A DNA stretch of 64,000 nucleotides, taken from assembly GCF_020097135.1 (NCBI RefSeq), contig NZ_CP083608.1, positions 1,550,001-1,614,000 on the forward strand. Reading direction: 5' to 3'. The position numbers and the translations under genes were made by a program. The DNA is from Macrococcus armenti. Its GTDB lineage: Bacteria; Bacillota; Bacilli; Staphylococcales; Staphylococcaceae. Positions 37,446 through 47,121 of the stretch are shown in pieces (positions within the stretch are counted from its first letter, which is position 1; every line of letters starts with the position of its first letter). The notes under the pieces are model-generated. The model was not told where the DNA came from. It did no database searches and saw only the letters and a list, made by a program, of their open reading frames with translations.

Positions 37446-37630
37446 ATCAGAGTGCATATAAAAATACCCCACATCTATAAGGTACCAAGGTGTAATCAAA
37501 GAACATCTTAATACCCTTTAAATATATCTACACACACCTTATTAAATCCTTCCTTGCACTACATAAATCATCAAAATTTTTTAACGCTTAATTATTCACC
37601 AATTAATAATATATTTTTAAAACATATAGA

Positions 37631-37648
37631 CATCCATATATATAGATG
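37631..37648. promoter_or_regulatory. candidate ArsR operator / ars promoter
   Basis: CATC-10-GATG inverted repeat about 35 bp upstream of arsR, just before a TATAAT at 37657-37662. ArsR-family repressors bind such short dyads over the promoter. Confidence 0.45.
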
Positions 37649-37682
37649 ATAATCTATATAATAATAAACAAGGAGGGTTTGT

Positions 37683-38000
37683 ATGTCATATCATTCATTA
37701 GCAAATGCGTTAAAAGTTCTATCTGATTCTAGTCGACTCGAAATAATAGATATACTTTCTTGTGGTGAACGTTGCGCCTGTGACTTACTGGAGCATTTTC
37801 AATTTTCACAACCGACATTAAGTCACCATATGAAAACACTTGTTGATCAAGGATTTGTATCCACTTATAAAGATGGTAATAAACGCATGTACATTTTAAA
37901 TCATGATAAATTAATAAATTTCATTAATGATTTATCTTTAATCAAAACAACTCACGAATCATGTATATGCAATACTGTGAAAGTTGGTGATTGTGAGTGA
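37683..38000 (+). CDS. arsR: arsenical resistance operon repressor
   Basis: 105 residues, ArsR/SmtB winged-helix repressor. The metalloid site motif is present as [10 protein letters not shown] (C31, C33; usual form ELCVCDL), followed by the recognition helix ([20 protein letters not shown]). Two extra cysteine groups lie near the C-terminus (CIC, DC). RBS aaggaggg. The stop overlaps the arsB start. Confidence 0.9.
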   Translation: MSYHSLANALKVLSDSSRLEIIDILSCGERCACDLLEHFQFSQPTLSHHMKTLVDQGFVSTYKDGNKRMYILNHDKLINFINDLSLIKTTHESCICNTVKVGDCE

Positions 38001-39289
38001 TGACTGCGATTGCTATTATCATATTTCTTATTACTTTAATTTTCATCATTTGGCAACCGAAAGGATTAGATATCGGAATAACAGCCATCATTGGTGCAAT
38101 CGCTGCTATTATTACCGGTGTGGTAAGTTTTTCAGATGTTCTTGAAGTAACAAATATTGTCTGGAATGCAACACTTACATTTATTGCTGTTATTATCATC
38201 TCTCTAATATTAGATGAGATTGGTTTCTTTGAATGGGCAGCAATTCATATGGTACATGCATCTAAAGGAAATGGTTTCCTGATGTTCGTCTATATTATGC
38301 TCCTCGGCTCTGTAGTTGCTGCATTTTTTGCAAATGATGGTGCCGCTCTGATTTTAACACCAATTGTCCTGGCGATGGTGCGTCGTCTTAAATTTAATCA
38401 GAAAGTCATATTTCCATTCATAATTGCATGTGGGTTTATTGCAGATACAACATCTTTGCCTTTAATCGTTAGTAATCTCGTAAATATCGTTTCTGCAGAT
38501 TACTTTAGTATTGGATTTATTGAATATTTCACCCGTATGTTCATTCCAAATTTATTTTCACTTACTTCAAGTATTGTTGTATTATGGCTATATTTTAAAA
38601 AATCGATACCAACACATTTTAATGTAGACCAAATAGATACGCCTAAAAGTGCAATCAAGGATTTTCAACTATTCAAGGTTTCATGGTTTGTATTAATCGT
38701 ACTGTTCATCGGTTACTTGAGTAGTGAGTTTATTAATATTCCTGTATCACTAATTGCAGGTATCACGACGTTAATTTTTGTCATCTTATCGACCAAATCT
38801 CCTGCTGTAAATACACGGAAAGTTATTCAAGGCGCTCCATGGAGTATTGTATTTTTCTCTATTGGAATGTACCTCGTCGTCTTTGGGCTTAAAAATGTCG
38901 GTATAACAACAGTTTTAGCAGATGTCCTTTCTACCATTTCTACATATGGCTTGTTCACAAGTATTATGGGTATGGGCTTTATCGCTGCTTTCTTATCATC
39001 TGTTATGAACAACATGCCAACAGTTTTAATAGATGCTATTGCGATTGGTCAATCCGATGCAACCGGATTATTAAAGGAAGGTATGATTTATGCGAATGTT
39101 ATCGGTTCAGATTTAGGTCCTAAAATCACACCGATTGGCTCACTTGCCACACTGCTATGGTTACATGTACTCTCACAAAAAGGTGTGAAGATTTCATGGG
39201 GAACATATTTTAAAACAGGGATTGTCATCACGATTCCAGTGCTCTTTATGACATTGCTTGGTCTGTATTTAACATTAATAATATTTTAG
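38000..39289 (+). CDS. arsB: arsenite efflux membrane protein
   Basis: 429 residues with about 11-12 membrane segments, the standard ArsB size. Typical stretches are [36 protein letters not shown] and [16 protein letters not shown]. It extrudes arsenite or antimonite. ATG at 38000 overlaps the arsR stop by one base. It appears intact although the following arsC is not. Confidence 0.92.
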   Translation: MTAIAIIIFLITLIFIIWQPKGLDIGITAIIGAIAAIITGVVSFSDVLEVTNIVWNATLTFIAVIIISLILDEIGFFEWAAIHMVHASKGNGFLMFVYIMLLGSVVAAFFANDGAALILTPIVLAMVRRLKFNQKVIFPFIIACGFIADTTSLPLIVSNLVNIVSADYFSIGFIEYFTRMFIPNLFSLTSSIVVLWLYFKKSIPTHFNVDQIDTPKSAIKDFQLFKVSWFVLIVLFIGYLSSEFINIPVSLIAGITTLIFVILSTKSPAVNTRKVIQGAPWSIVFFSIGMYLVVFGLKNVGITTVLADVLSTISTYGLFTSIMGMGFIAAFLSSVMNNMPTVLIDAIAIGQSDATGLLKEGMIYANVIGSDLGPKITPIGSLATLLWLHVLSQKGVKISWGTYFKTGIVITIPVLFMTLLGLYLTLIIF

Positions 39290-39305
39290 AAAACGAGAGA
39301 TTATT

Positions 39306-39702
39306 ATGGAAAAAAAGACTATTTATTTTATATGTACAGGAAACTCATGTCGAAGTCAGATGGGTGAAGGTTGAGGAAAACATATATTAGGAGATGAATA
39401 TAATGTCTATTTAGCTGGTATTGAGGCACATGGTGTGAACCCAAAAGCAATTGAAGCAATGAAAGAAGTCGGAATAGGATATCTCTCACCATACATCAGA
39501 TTTAATCGATGCTCACATCCTTAAAAACTCGGATCTTGTCGTAACTTTATGTAGTGATGCAGATAACAATTGTCCGATTATCCCTCCTAATGTAAAGAAA
39601 GAGCATTGGGGATTTGATGATCCAGCCGGAAAATCATGGACAGAATTTCAAAGAGTGAGAAATGAGATTGGCTAAGCTATTAAACAATTTAAAATGAAAT
39701 AA
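39306..39702 (+). pseudogene. arsC: arsenate reductase gene with stops and a frameshift
   Basis: Starts as [20 protein letters not shown], the thioredoxin-coupled ArsC active-site loop (CTGNSCR), but codon 23 is TGA (39372-39374, expected Trp). A frameshift occurs near 39480 and a TAA replaces a late codon near 39674. Later parts in another frame are still readable ([40 protein letters not shown]). Not functional as read. Confidence 0.88.
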
Positions 39703-39703
39703 C

Positions 39704-39738
39704 AAAATGACTGTGCATATATTTAGCACAGTCATTTT
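39704..39738. terminator. terminator after the ars cluster
   Basis: Perfect 13-bp stem (39704-39716 with 39726-39738), 9-base loop, then TTTCT. It sits between the ars cluster and the convergent NRAMP pseudogene. Confidence 0.88.
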
Positions 39739-39745
39739 TTCTATA

Positions 39746-40959
39746 TTAACCAAAATATTCAGCCATGCTTTGAATTGAGAAGAATCCTGCGAATATTGTA
39801 ACGATAACTGCAAATACTCCTAACCAGAATATCCACTTCGGATGTTCATAATCGCCAACAATCGATTTTTTCCTTGATGCAATTAGGATTGCTGTGAGTG
39901 ATACTGGTAAGATTAATCCATTGAAAGCACCTGCAAGTACCAGTAACTCAACCGGCTTTCCTACGAATGAAAATACTGTCGTTGATATCACGATAAACAT
40001 GATTACAACAATATTATTATGTTTTAGAAACCATGGATGAAATCCTTTTAAAAATGATGCACTTGTATATGCGGCACCTATTACGGATGACATTGCTGCA
40101 GCTAATAATACTAACCCAAATATACGAGGACCGATATCACCAAGTGCATGATAGAACACTGATGCTGGTGGGTTATCTGGATTTAATTTTACACCGGTAG
40201 ATACGACTCCAAGCACTGCTAAAAATAGCAGTCCACGCATCACACCTGTTGTCATTATACCTGTATTCGCTGCTTTCGTAATAAATGGTAGATTCTCTTT
40301 TCCTGTCATACCTGCATGTATTAATCTATGCGCACCTGCAAAAGTTATGTATCCACCAACCGTACCTCCTACGATTGTGATAATCGGCATTACAAGTCCA
40401 AATGGATTATCAGGTAAGATCATTTTTGTTGCAGCTTCAGCGTATGGCGGATTAACCTTGAACATAACGAAGGCCACGATTAAAATCATAGAAATTCCTA
40501 ATACTTGTGTCACGATATCCATTGCTTTTTGTGCATGTCTGCTAGAGAATACTAGAATTGCTGCTATACCTGTAATTACTGCACCTATTTTAACATCCAT
40601 ACCTAATAAAGCATTAAATCCGAGTCCGGCTCCTGCGACATTACCAATATTAAATGCGAGTCCACCGAGTACGATAAGAATGGAAATAACAGTACCTAGT
40701 CCGGCAATACTTCATTTGCAATAACTTGTCCTCGTTTACCCGTCACAGTGAGTATGCGCCATACATTTAACTGAGCTCCGATGTCGATAATGATACTTAC
40801 TAAAATTGCAAAAGCAAAGCTCGCTAAATATTTTTCTGTAAATATTGTCGTTTGTGTTAAGAACGCTGGCCCAATCGCAGAAGTTGCCATTAAAAATATT
40901 GCACCTAATAATAATCTTCGTTGAGCTGCTGTCATTTTTTGCTGTTTTCTTTTTTCCAT
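39746..40959 (-). pseudogene. NRAMP-type transporter gene, frameshifted copy
   Basis: Near-duplicate of the intact gene at 41398-42606. The first 83 codons (MEKRKQQKMTAAQRRLLLGA; GAQLNVWRILTVTGKRGQV) run into a stop near 40696. One missing base around 40704-40710 (after ANEV) shifts the frame, which then continues to 39746 in full agreement with the paralogue. The start at 40959 has aggag 6 bases upstream. The rest of the 437-bp region to the next gene holds array 2. Confidence 0.85.
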
Positions 40960-41118
40960 GGTCATCTCCTTTAATGTGAAATATTTATTCTTAGATTTGA
41001 GATTATACATGTGTATTTCTTTCAAAACAACAGTCTGAGCAGACAAATTCATATTCTTGTAACTCATGCGCGAGTATGTTATTTTGATTGATTGTGTAAA
41101 TTTAAATTATTGAATAAT

Positions 41119-41360
41119 GAAATTGCCACCGCGCCAATTTCGCGCGCGTTTTCACCCCTGATTTTGCCACCACGCCAATTTCGCACGCATTTTCACACCT
41201 GATTTTGGCAACGTGCCAATTTCACACGCGTTTTCACCTTCGATTTTGGCAACGCGCCAATTTCGCACAAATTTTCATCTCTGATTTTGGCAACGCGCCA
41301 ATTTCGCACAAATTTTCATCTCTGATTTTGGCAACGAGCCAATTTCGCACAAATTTTAAA
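41119..41360. repeat. 41-bp tandem repeat array 2 (6 units)
   Basis: Units begin at 41119, 41160, 41201, 41242, 41283 and 41324, each 41 bp. The consensus is GATTTTGGCAACGCGCCAAT followed by TTCGCACAAATTTTCATCTCT; the left part is a palindrome of the TTGGC-GCCAA kind. Units 4-6 are nearly identical and units 1-3 more diverged. No spacers, so not a CRISPR. Confidence 0.88.
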
Positions 41361-41397
41361 ACTAAAAAAACACCCCACATCAGTGAGGTGCTTATAA

Positions 41398-42606
41398 TTA
41401 GCTATTCCATAGATCAATTAAAGCCTGGATTGAGAAGAAACCAGCTCCAATTGTCGCAAGTACAGCTACAATTCCTAATATTAATAACCAAGTTGGGTGT
41501 TTGTAATCACCAACAATTGATTTTTTTCTAGATGCTACAAGGATTGCCGATAATGTAATCGGTAAGATTAAGCCATTGAAAGCACCTGCTAAAATTAATA
41601 ATTTAACCGGCTTACCAATTGTTACAAATACAATTGTTGAGAATACGATAAAGATAATGATTACAATATTGTTGTACTTCGAGAATGTTGGATGGAATCC
41701 TTTTAAGAATGATGCACTTGTATATGCGGCACCAATAACTGATGTTAATGCTGCTGCAAGTAACACTAATCCAAAGATACGTGGTCCGATATCACCTAAT
41801 GCAAACTGGAATGCAGATGCTGGTGGGTTCTCAGGATTTAAATGAACGCCTGTTGCAACGACACCAAGTACTGCTAAGAATAAGAAGAAACGCATTACAC
41901 CTGTCGTAATAATTCCCATATTTGCTGCACGCGATACGAATAGTAGATTCTTCTGTCCAACCATGCCATCGTCGATTAGACGGTGAGCACCAGCAAATGT
42001 AATATATCCACCAACTGTTCCACCTACGATTGTAATAATCGGCATAATAAGTGCTGCTGGATTATCCGGTAACACCATTTTTGTTACTGCTTCTCCGTAT
42101 GGCGGTTGTGTCTTAAACATAACGAATGCAACTGTCAGTAACATTAATACACCTAAAATTTGAGTAATAACGTCCATAACTTTTGCGCCACTCTTACTTG
42201 AGAAAATCAAAATTGCTAAAATCGCAGTAATGACCGCTCCAAGTTTAACATCGACGCCAAATAACGCATTAAATCCAAGTCCTGCACCTGCTACGTTACC
42301 GATGTTAAATGCAAGTCCACCCATTACAATTAAAATTGCAATAAAACTTCCTAGTCCTTTGAACACTTCGTTGGCGATATCCTGTCCACGCTTACCTGTA
42401 ACCGTTAAAACACGCCAAATATTAAGTTGTGCACCGATATCGATAATGATACTAATTAAAATTGCAAATGCGAAACTTGCCAAATGCTTTTCAGTAAATA
42501 CTGTTGTCTGCGTTAAAAACGCCGGTCCAATTGCTGAAGTTGCCATTAAGAAAATTGCACCGAATAATAATCGTTTTTGAGATGCACTCATTTTTTGTTT
42601 TTCCAT
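41398..42606 (-). CDS. NRAMP-family membrane transporter (YcsG-like)
   Basis: 402 residues, about 11 membrane segments. The N-terminal ATSAIGPAFLTQTTVFTEK is the NRAMP-type first helix region. Members linked to pxpA (as ycsG in Bacillus) are thought to import the substrate of the 5-oxoprolinase pathway or a related acid; I cannot tell which. RBS aaagggg. Upstream of it on the same strand are pxpA and the rest of the cluster, 24 bp away. A broken copy lies next to it. Confidence 0.82.
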   Translation of the reverse strand: MEKQKMSASQKRLLFGAIFLMATSAIGPAFLTQTTVFTEKHLASFAFAILISIIIDIGAQLNIWRVLTVTGKRGQDIANEVFKGLGSFIAILIVMGGLAFNIGNVAGAGLGFNALFGVDVKLGAVITAILAILIFSSKSGAKVMDVITQILGVLMLLTVAFVMFKTQPPYGEAVTKMVLPDNPAALIMPIITIVGGTVGGYITFAGAHRLIDDGMVGQKNLLFVSRAANMGIITTGVMRFFLFLAVLGVVATGVHLNPENPPASAFQFALGDIGPRIFGLVLLAAALTSVIGAAYTSASFLKGFHPTFSKYNNIVIIIFIVFSTIVFVTIGKPVKLLILAGAFNGLILPITLSAILVASRKKSIVGDYKHPTWLLILGIVAVLATIGAGFFSIQALIDLWNS

Positions 42607-42630
42607 ATGTTTTCCCCTTTGTTTATAAAA

Positions 42631-43383
42631 TTATATCGTTTGAATGTTAATCCCCTCTTCATTCAATGCTTCAATGATTGCTTTAACAAATGCTAACGCT
42701 TCAGGTCCATCGCCATGTACACAAATTGAATCTGCTTCTAGATCAATTAATTTTCCTGTTTCTGTCTTAACTTTCTTGTCGCGTACCATGCGTAAAACAT
42801 GTTCAACCGCTTCCTGCTGGTCATGAATCATTGCATGCGCTTCTTTACGTGATACGAGTGTCCCTTCATCTGTATAATTTCGATCTGCGAACACTTCATT
42901 AATTACAGTCATGCCTTTCTCCTGCGCGACTTTAACGAGTGTACCGCCTGATATGCCCATCACTTTAAGTTCTGGATTGAAATTATAAATAGCATTCACA
43001 ATTGCCTGAGATAGCTGTTCATTGCCACTTGTCGCGTTATATAGCGCGCCGTGCGGTTTCACATGATTCAGTTTAACACCATGTTTTTTGCAGAAAGCAT
43101 CGATTGCTCCAAGCTGATATGTTACTAAGTTTTCAACTTCGTGAGGACTCATGTCGATGTTACGACGTCCAAAACCTTGTATGTCCGCATATCCTGGATG
43201 TGCACCGATTCCAGTGCCGTGCTTTTTACATAGCTCAATCGTTTTGTTTAATACATTGAAATCTCCTGCATGCATACCACATGCGATGTTTGCTGAAGTA
43301 ATTAAAGGTATGATCGCTTCATCATTACCAATTTTATAATTACCGAAACTTTCACCTAAGTCTGCGTTTAAATCGATATACAT
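42631..43383 (-). CDS. pxpA: 5-oxoprolinase subunit A (LamB/YcsF family)
   Basis: 250 residues. [20 protein letters not shown] at the start, [13 protein letters not shown] (about 31) and [15 protein letters not shown] (about 58) are hallmark LamB/YcsF motifs. With PxpB and PxpC it hydrolyses 5-oxoproline to glutamate using ATP. One base separates it from accC. Confidence 0.93.
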   Translation of the reverse strand: MYIDLNADLGESFGNYKIGNDEAIIPLITSANIACGMHAGDFNVLNKTIELCKKHGTGIGAHPGYADIQGFGRRNIDMSPHEVENLVTYQLGAIDAFCKKHGVKLNHVKPHGALYNATSGNEQLSQAIVNAIYNFNPELKVMGISGGTLVKVAQEKGMTVINEVFADRNYTDEGTLVSRKEAHAMIHDQQEAVEHVLRMVRDKKVKTETGKLIDLEADSICVHGDGPEALAFVKAIIEALNEEGINIQTI

Positions 43384-43384
43384 A

Positions 43385-44734
43385 TTATCCCTCCAGGAAG
43401 TGGTTTTTCTCTAAGAACTTAATATCTACAAGGTTCTCATGATATCTCGGATGCTGTACAATACGGTACTGATAATCAAGATTCGTCTCAAATCCTGCAA
43501 TGACAGTTTCATCAAGCGCTGCAAGCATCTTCTTGATAGCACGATCTCTCGTTTTATCATATGTAATAAACTTACCGATCATCGAGTCATAAAATGGTGA
43601 TACAGTACAGTTCGGATATAAAAATGTATCGATTCTCACACCTGGACCTGCTGGTAAATGAAGTGCAGTCACTTTACCCGGACTTGGTCTGAAACCGTGA
43701 TTCGGATCTTCTGCGTTGATTCGGCATTCCATACTGAAGCCCATAATTTGAATCTCTTCCTGCTTTAAATCAAATTCATCATATAAAGCTATTTTTAGTT
43801 GTGCTTCGATAATATCGACACCTGTCACCATTTCTGTAACGGTATGTTCTACTTGTACACGCGTGTTCATTTCAAGGAAGTAGTACTCCTGTGTTTCTTC
43901 TACGTAAAGGAACTCAAGTGTCCCTGCACCGCGGTAATTAATATTTTTCGCAGCATTAACCGCATCTGTCGTCATGCGTGCTCTTACATCATCCGGCACG
44001 ATTACTGCAGGAGCTTCTTCGATTAGTTTCTGGTTATTACGTTGAATCGAGCAATCACGGTCATATAAATGAACAGCGTCACCATGGCCATCTCCAATAA
44101 CCTGAACTTCTATATGTCGTGCTGTACGAATAAACTTTTCAATATAAACGCGGTCATCCCCGAATGCTTTTTTCGCTTCGTTTTTTGCTGCATGGAATAA
44201 ATTTTCAAAATCTTCTTCTCTGCTGACGATACGCATCCCTTTACCGCCGCCACCAGCGACTGCTTTTATAACGAGTGGCACACCAATTTCACGCGCTTTC
44301 TCACGTGCCTCTTCAATCGTCGGAATGACGTCTTTTGAACCTGGAATTACTGGTACACCAGCCGCAATCATCGTCTTACGCGCCTCTGCTTTATCTCCCA
44401 TCTTATCAATTGTGTCCGGCGTTGGCCCGACAAAGATAATATCGTGTTCAGCACAAAGCCTTGCAAACTTTGAATTCTCTGCCAGGAAACCGTAGCCCGG
44501 GTGAATTGCGTCAGCATTCGTAATCTCTGCTGCTGCGATAATTTGATTCATATTTAAGTAACTTTCTGTTGAACTTGCAGGTCCGATACAGATTGCTTCG
44601 TCTGCAAGTGCTACGTGCAGGCTGTCGGCGTCAGTATTTGAATATACTGCGACTGTTTTAATGCCGAGCTTTTTACATGATCTGATAATGCGAATCGCTA
44701 TTTCTCCACGATTCGCGATAAGTACTTTCTTCAA
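43385..44734 (-). CDS. accC: biotin carboxylase subunit
   Basis: 449 residues, ATP-grasp biotin carboxylase. [20 protein letters not shown] start, [19 protein letters not shown] loop (about 157), [14 protein letters not shown] (about 288) with catalytic residues. Embedded in the pxp operon and paired with accB, it is probably a pathway-specific second copy, not the fatty-acid enzyme; its exact substrate role here is unproven. Confidence 0.92.
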   Translation of the reverse strand: MKKVLIANRGEIAIRIIRSCKKLGIKTVAVYSNTDADSLHVALADEAICIGPASSTESYLNMNQIIAAAEITNADAIHPGYGFLAENSKFARLCAEHDIIFVGPTPDTIDKMGDKAEARKTMIAAGVPVIPGSKDVIPTIEEAREKAREIGVPLVIKAVAGGGGKGMRIVSREEDFENLFHAAKNEAKKAFGDDRVYIEKFIRTARHIEVQVIGDGHGDAVHLYDRDCSIQRNNQKLIEEAPAVIVPDDVRARMTTDAVNAAKNINYRGAGTLEFLYVEETQEYYFLEMNTRVQVEHTVTEMVTGVDIIEAQLKIALYDEFDLKQEEIQIMGFSMECRINAEDPNHGFRPSPGKVTALHLPAGPGVRIDTFLYPNCTVSPFYDSMIGKFITYDKTRDRAIKKMLAALDETVIAGFETNLDYQYRIVQHPRYHENLVDIKFLEKNHFLEG

Positions 44735-44747
44735 AGCTTATACCCCC

Positions 44748-45179
44748 TTACTTCTCTTTAATACGTACTAAAGGTTCGTCGTACGCAACAGCTGTCCCGT
44801 TTTGTACAAAGATTTCTTCAATTGTACCGTCAACATCTGCAAATACATCGTTCATCACTTTCATCGCTTCGATAATACCGATGCGGTCTCCTTTTTCTAC
44901 TTTATCGCCAACACGGATGAATGGTTCTTTAGACGTTTCGTCCTGCATGTTGTAGTAAGTCCCAACAAGCTGTGATTTTTGAATATGATCAGTCGGTTGC
45001 ACCGGTGCGTCATGCTCTACCCCTGCAACTTGTAATGGTTGTTGTGCCTGAGGAACGTATTGTACTTCCTGAACAGCTTTTTCAACATAATATTCATCTT
45101 TACCAGACTTCACTTTAATAATTTTTAAATCATTATCGTTCATCATATCAATGAGTTGTTGTAATTTTTCTGAATTCAT
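44748..45179 (-). CDS. accB: biotin carboxyl carrier protein
   Basis: 143 residues. C-terminal lipoyl/biotinyl domain with the biotinylation site EAMKVMND (the lysine near residue 107), a Gln/Pro-rich linker (QYVPQAQQPLQVAG) and an N-terminal helical region. Partner of the neighbouring accC. One base from pxpC. Confidence 0.92.
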   Translation of the reverse strand: MNSEKLQQLIDMMNDNDLKIIKVKSGKDEYYVEKAVQEVQYVPQAQQPLQVAGVEHDAPVQPTDHIQKSQLVGTYYNMQDETSKEPFIRVGDKVEKGDRIGIIEAMKVMNDVFADVDGTIEEIFVQNGTAVAYDEPLVRIKEK

Positions 45180-45180
45180 T

Positions 45181-46149
45181 TTACTCCGCCTTTTCTATTA
45201 ATTTTTGGATTCTATTACTTGTATGTCTTACATCGTAAGCATGTAATCCGACTTCATTAATAATACTCATCATTTTTTTCTTCTCTTCTATCGCTTCTTC
45301 AAGCGTGCCTTCAACGAGACGTACTTCACTGCCAGGTGCTTTTTGAACTAATGTCGGGATATCAGCAAAATAGACTGTTCCGATTTTTGCATAGCCACCA
45401 ACAGTCTGGCGATCGTTCAGCAGAATGATCGGCTGTCCATCAGATGCAACCTGTATGCTTCCAAGCTGTACAGGTTCAGATATAATATCGTAGTCCGTTT
45501 TTACTTGCAGCGGCTCACCTTCTAAACGCATCCCCATACGGTCAGATGTGTTTGAAATTTCATAAGTGTTGAGCAATGTTTCGTGAATGTTTTTAAAGCG
45601 ATTATACTGACGACCTGGTACGAAACGAATCGTGCTTACTTTATCGATAAAGTGCGTTGTGAGACGCTGTGTTTTACTGTGTTCCGGTTTATTAAACTCA
45701 AGAATATCGTCTTTTCGTAATGTACGCCCTTCTATACCGCCAATTCCGATTTTCGTATGCGTTGAATAACTGTCATTCACTTTATTTAATTTAAACCCAT
45801 TTTTAACAGTTAAATACGTTCTGTAACCATTCTTTACTGCCTTAAAAGTTAAAATATCGCCTGCTTCTGCGTTATGCACCGCACGATTTTCTACAAGTGT
45901 ATCATTTAGTTCTGCGAGCATATTTCCACCTGTTATAACAAATGCACAAGCTTCCTCAAATTCAAATATGCCACCTTGCATCGTCATTTCAATACTCATA
46001 AACTCATCATTACCTAATAATAAGTTTCCGAACATTACTGCACGATAGTCCATACCGCCAGAAGGACTCAGACCAATATTCTGATATCCGAAACGACCAA
46101 GATCCTGAATTGTCGTGAATAGACCTGGGTTAATGACACGTAATCCCAT
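45181..46149 (-). CDS. pxpC: 5-oxoprolinase subunit C (KipA-like carboxyltransferase homologue)
   Basis: 322 residues, the biotin-dependent carboxyltransferase-like (KipA) family. TTIQDLGRFGYQNIGLSPSG at the start and YDIISEPVQLGSIQVASDGQ, then ILLNDRQTVGGYAKIGTV are typical. Shares one base with the pxpB stop. Confidence 0.92.
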   Translation of the reverse strand: MGLRVINPGLFTTIQDLGRFGYQNIGLSPSGGMDYRAVMFGNLLLGNDEFMSIEMTMQGGIFEFEEACAFVITGGNMLAELNDTLVENRAVHNAEAGDILTFKAVKNGYRTYLTVKNGFKLNKVNDSYSTHTKIGIGGIEGRTLRKDDILEFNKPEHSKTQRLTTHFIDKVSTIRFVPGRQYNRFKNIHETLLNTYEISNTSDRMGMRLEGEPLQVKTDYDIISEPVQLGSIQVASDGQPIILLNDRQTVGGYAKIGTVYFADIPTLVQKAPGSEVRLVEGTLEEAIEEKKKMMSIINEVGLHAYDVRHTSNRIQKLIEKAE

Positions 46150-46859
46150 CAGTTTTCCTCCTTAACTTCAATCTTAAATGTACCTGCGTCAACTTGACGT
46201 TTAATTTCATCAAATTGTTCGCTAGTAATCGGTTCATATTTTATGTAATCGCCCGCTTCATAATATACGACTGGTGATCTATCCGGGTCATATAATTTCA
46301 GCGGTGTCTGACCGATAATATTCCATCCACCTGGTGACTGCAGCGGATACATCCCCGTCTGATTCGCTGCGATACCGACAGAACCCGCTGGAATCGACTT
46401 TCTCGGACTCGCTTTACGCGGCGTTGCGATGCGTTCATCTAATCCACCAAGGTAAGGGAAGCCTGGCATAAACCCGAGCATATATACTAAATATTCATTT
46501 TGTGAGTGAATATTGATGATTTCTTCGACTGATAAATTATGTGCTTCTGCAAGTGCTTCAATATCAAGTCCATATTGTTTGTCATAGCACACTGGAATAA
46601 TAAATGTGCGCTTTATATCATTATTTGTGTTTGAAATTTGTAAAGATGAAATCGCATTTTTGATGTTGTCATGTGTCGTAATTTCATCGTTAAAGTATAC
46701 TACTAAAGTATTGTAAGAATTTACAAGTTCTGTTACACCTTCAATATTTGCTGCTTCGATTGCGCGGCTGAGCGCGATAACAGACTTGTTAATCTCTGGT
46801 GCGATGCGTTCATCGAATACACAGCTAATACAATTTTCACTTACATCGAAAAATTTCAT
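46149..46859 (-). CDS. pxpB: 5-oxoprolinase subunit B (KipI-like)
   Basis: 236 residues. YMLGFMPGFPYLGGLDERIA, then PRKASPRKSIPAGSVGIAAN and GGWNIIGQTP are hallmark KipI/PxpB motifs. First gene of the pxpB-pxpC-accB-accC-pxpA-NRAMP operon. RBS aaggggt. Upstream, 46860-47088 is a non-coding stretch with a degenerate 41-bp-type repeat. Confidence 0.92.
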   Translation of the reverse strand: MKFFDVSENCISCVFDERIAPEINKSVIALSRAIEAANIEGVTELVNSYNTLVVYFNDEITTHDNIKNAISSLQISNTNNDIKRTFIIPVCYDKQYGLDIEALAEAHNLSVEEIINIHSQNEYLVYMLGFMPGFPYLGGLDERIATPRKASPRKSIPAGSVGIAANQTGMYPLQSPGGWNIIGQTPLKLYDPDRSPVVYYEAGDYIKYEPITSEQFDEIKRQVDAGTFKIEVKEEN

Positions 46860-46995
46860 TAATGTAACCCCTTTCTTTGCAATATAAATATGTTACCATA
46901 ATTTTCTGATTATTAGAAACAATTTTTTGATAATTTAACGTGTTAATGTGAGTAAGCTTGTCGGGAATGAAACATGTTTTATGGGTATAATAATG

Positions 46996-47057
46996 GATTC
47001 TGGCCAATTTCAAAAATATGTACGCGCGCGATTTTGGCGCAGTGCCAATTTCACACA
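46996..47057. repeat. degenerate copy of the 41-bp repeat
   Basis: A shortened unit (about 34 bp, from 46996) followed by a fuller core GATTTTGGCGCAGTGCCAAT from 47030. Same core as arrays 1 and 2, on the plus strand. It flanks the pxp operon at its 5' side. Confidence 0.6.
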
Positions 47058-47088
47058 GTCATATCATTCCCTCATATCAAAAAATAAA

Positions 47089-47116
47089 AACCTCCCGATA
47101 TAAAATTCGGGAGGTT
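47089..47116 (-). terminator. terminator of the subtilase gene
   Basis: 10-bp stem (47089-47098 with 47107-47116), 8-base loop; the minus strand continues into tttttattttttt. Confidence 0.88.
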
Positions 47117-47121
47117 CATAA

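Noticed and set aside
37279-37461. ORF across repeat array 1
   Set aside because: Its codons simply read the 41-bp units; no ribosome binding site; repeated peptide of low sense.
37300-41360. Repeat arrays as CRISPR
   Set aside because: Units are contiguous with no unique spacers and no cas genes are nearby.
41205-41531. ORF across repeat array 2
   Set aside because: Derived from the tandem repeat and antisense to the NRAMP gene end; no ribosome binding site.
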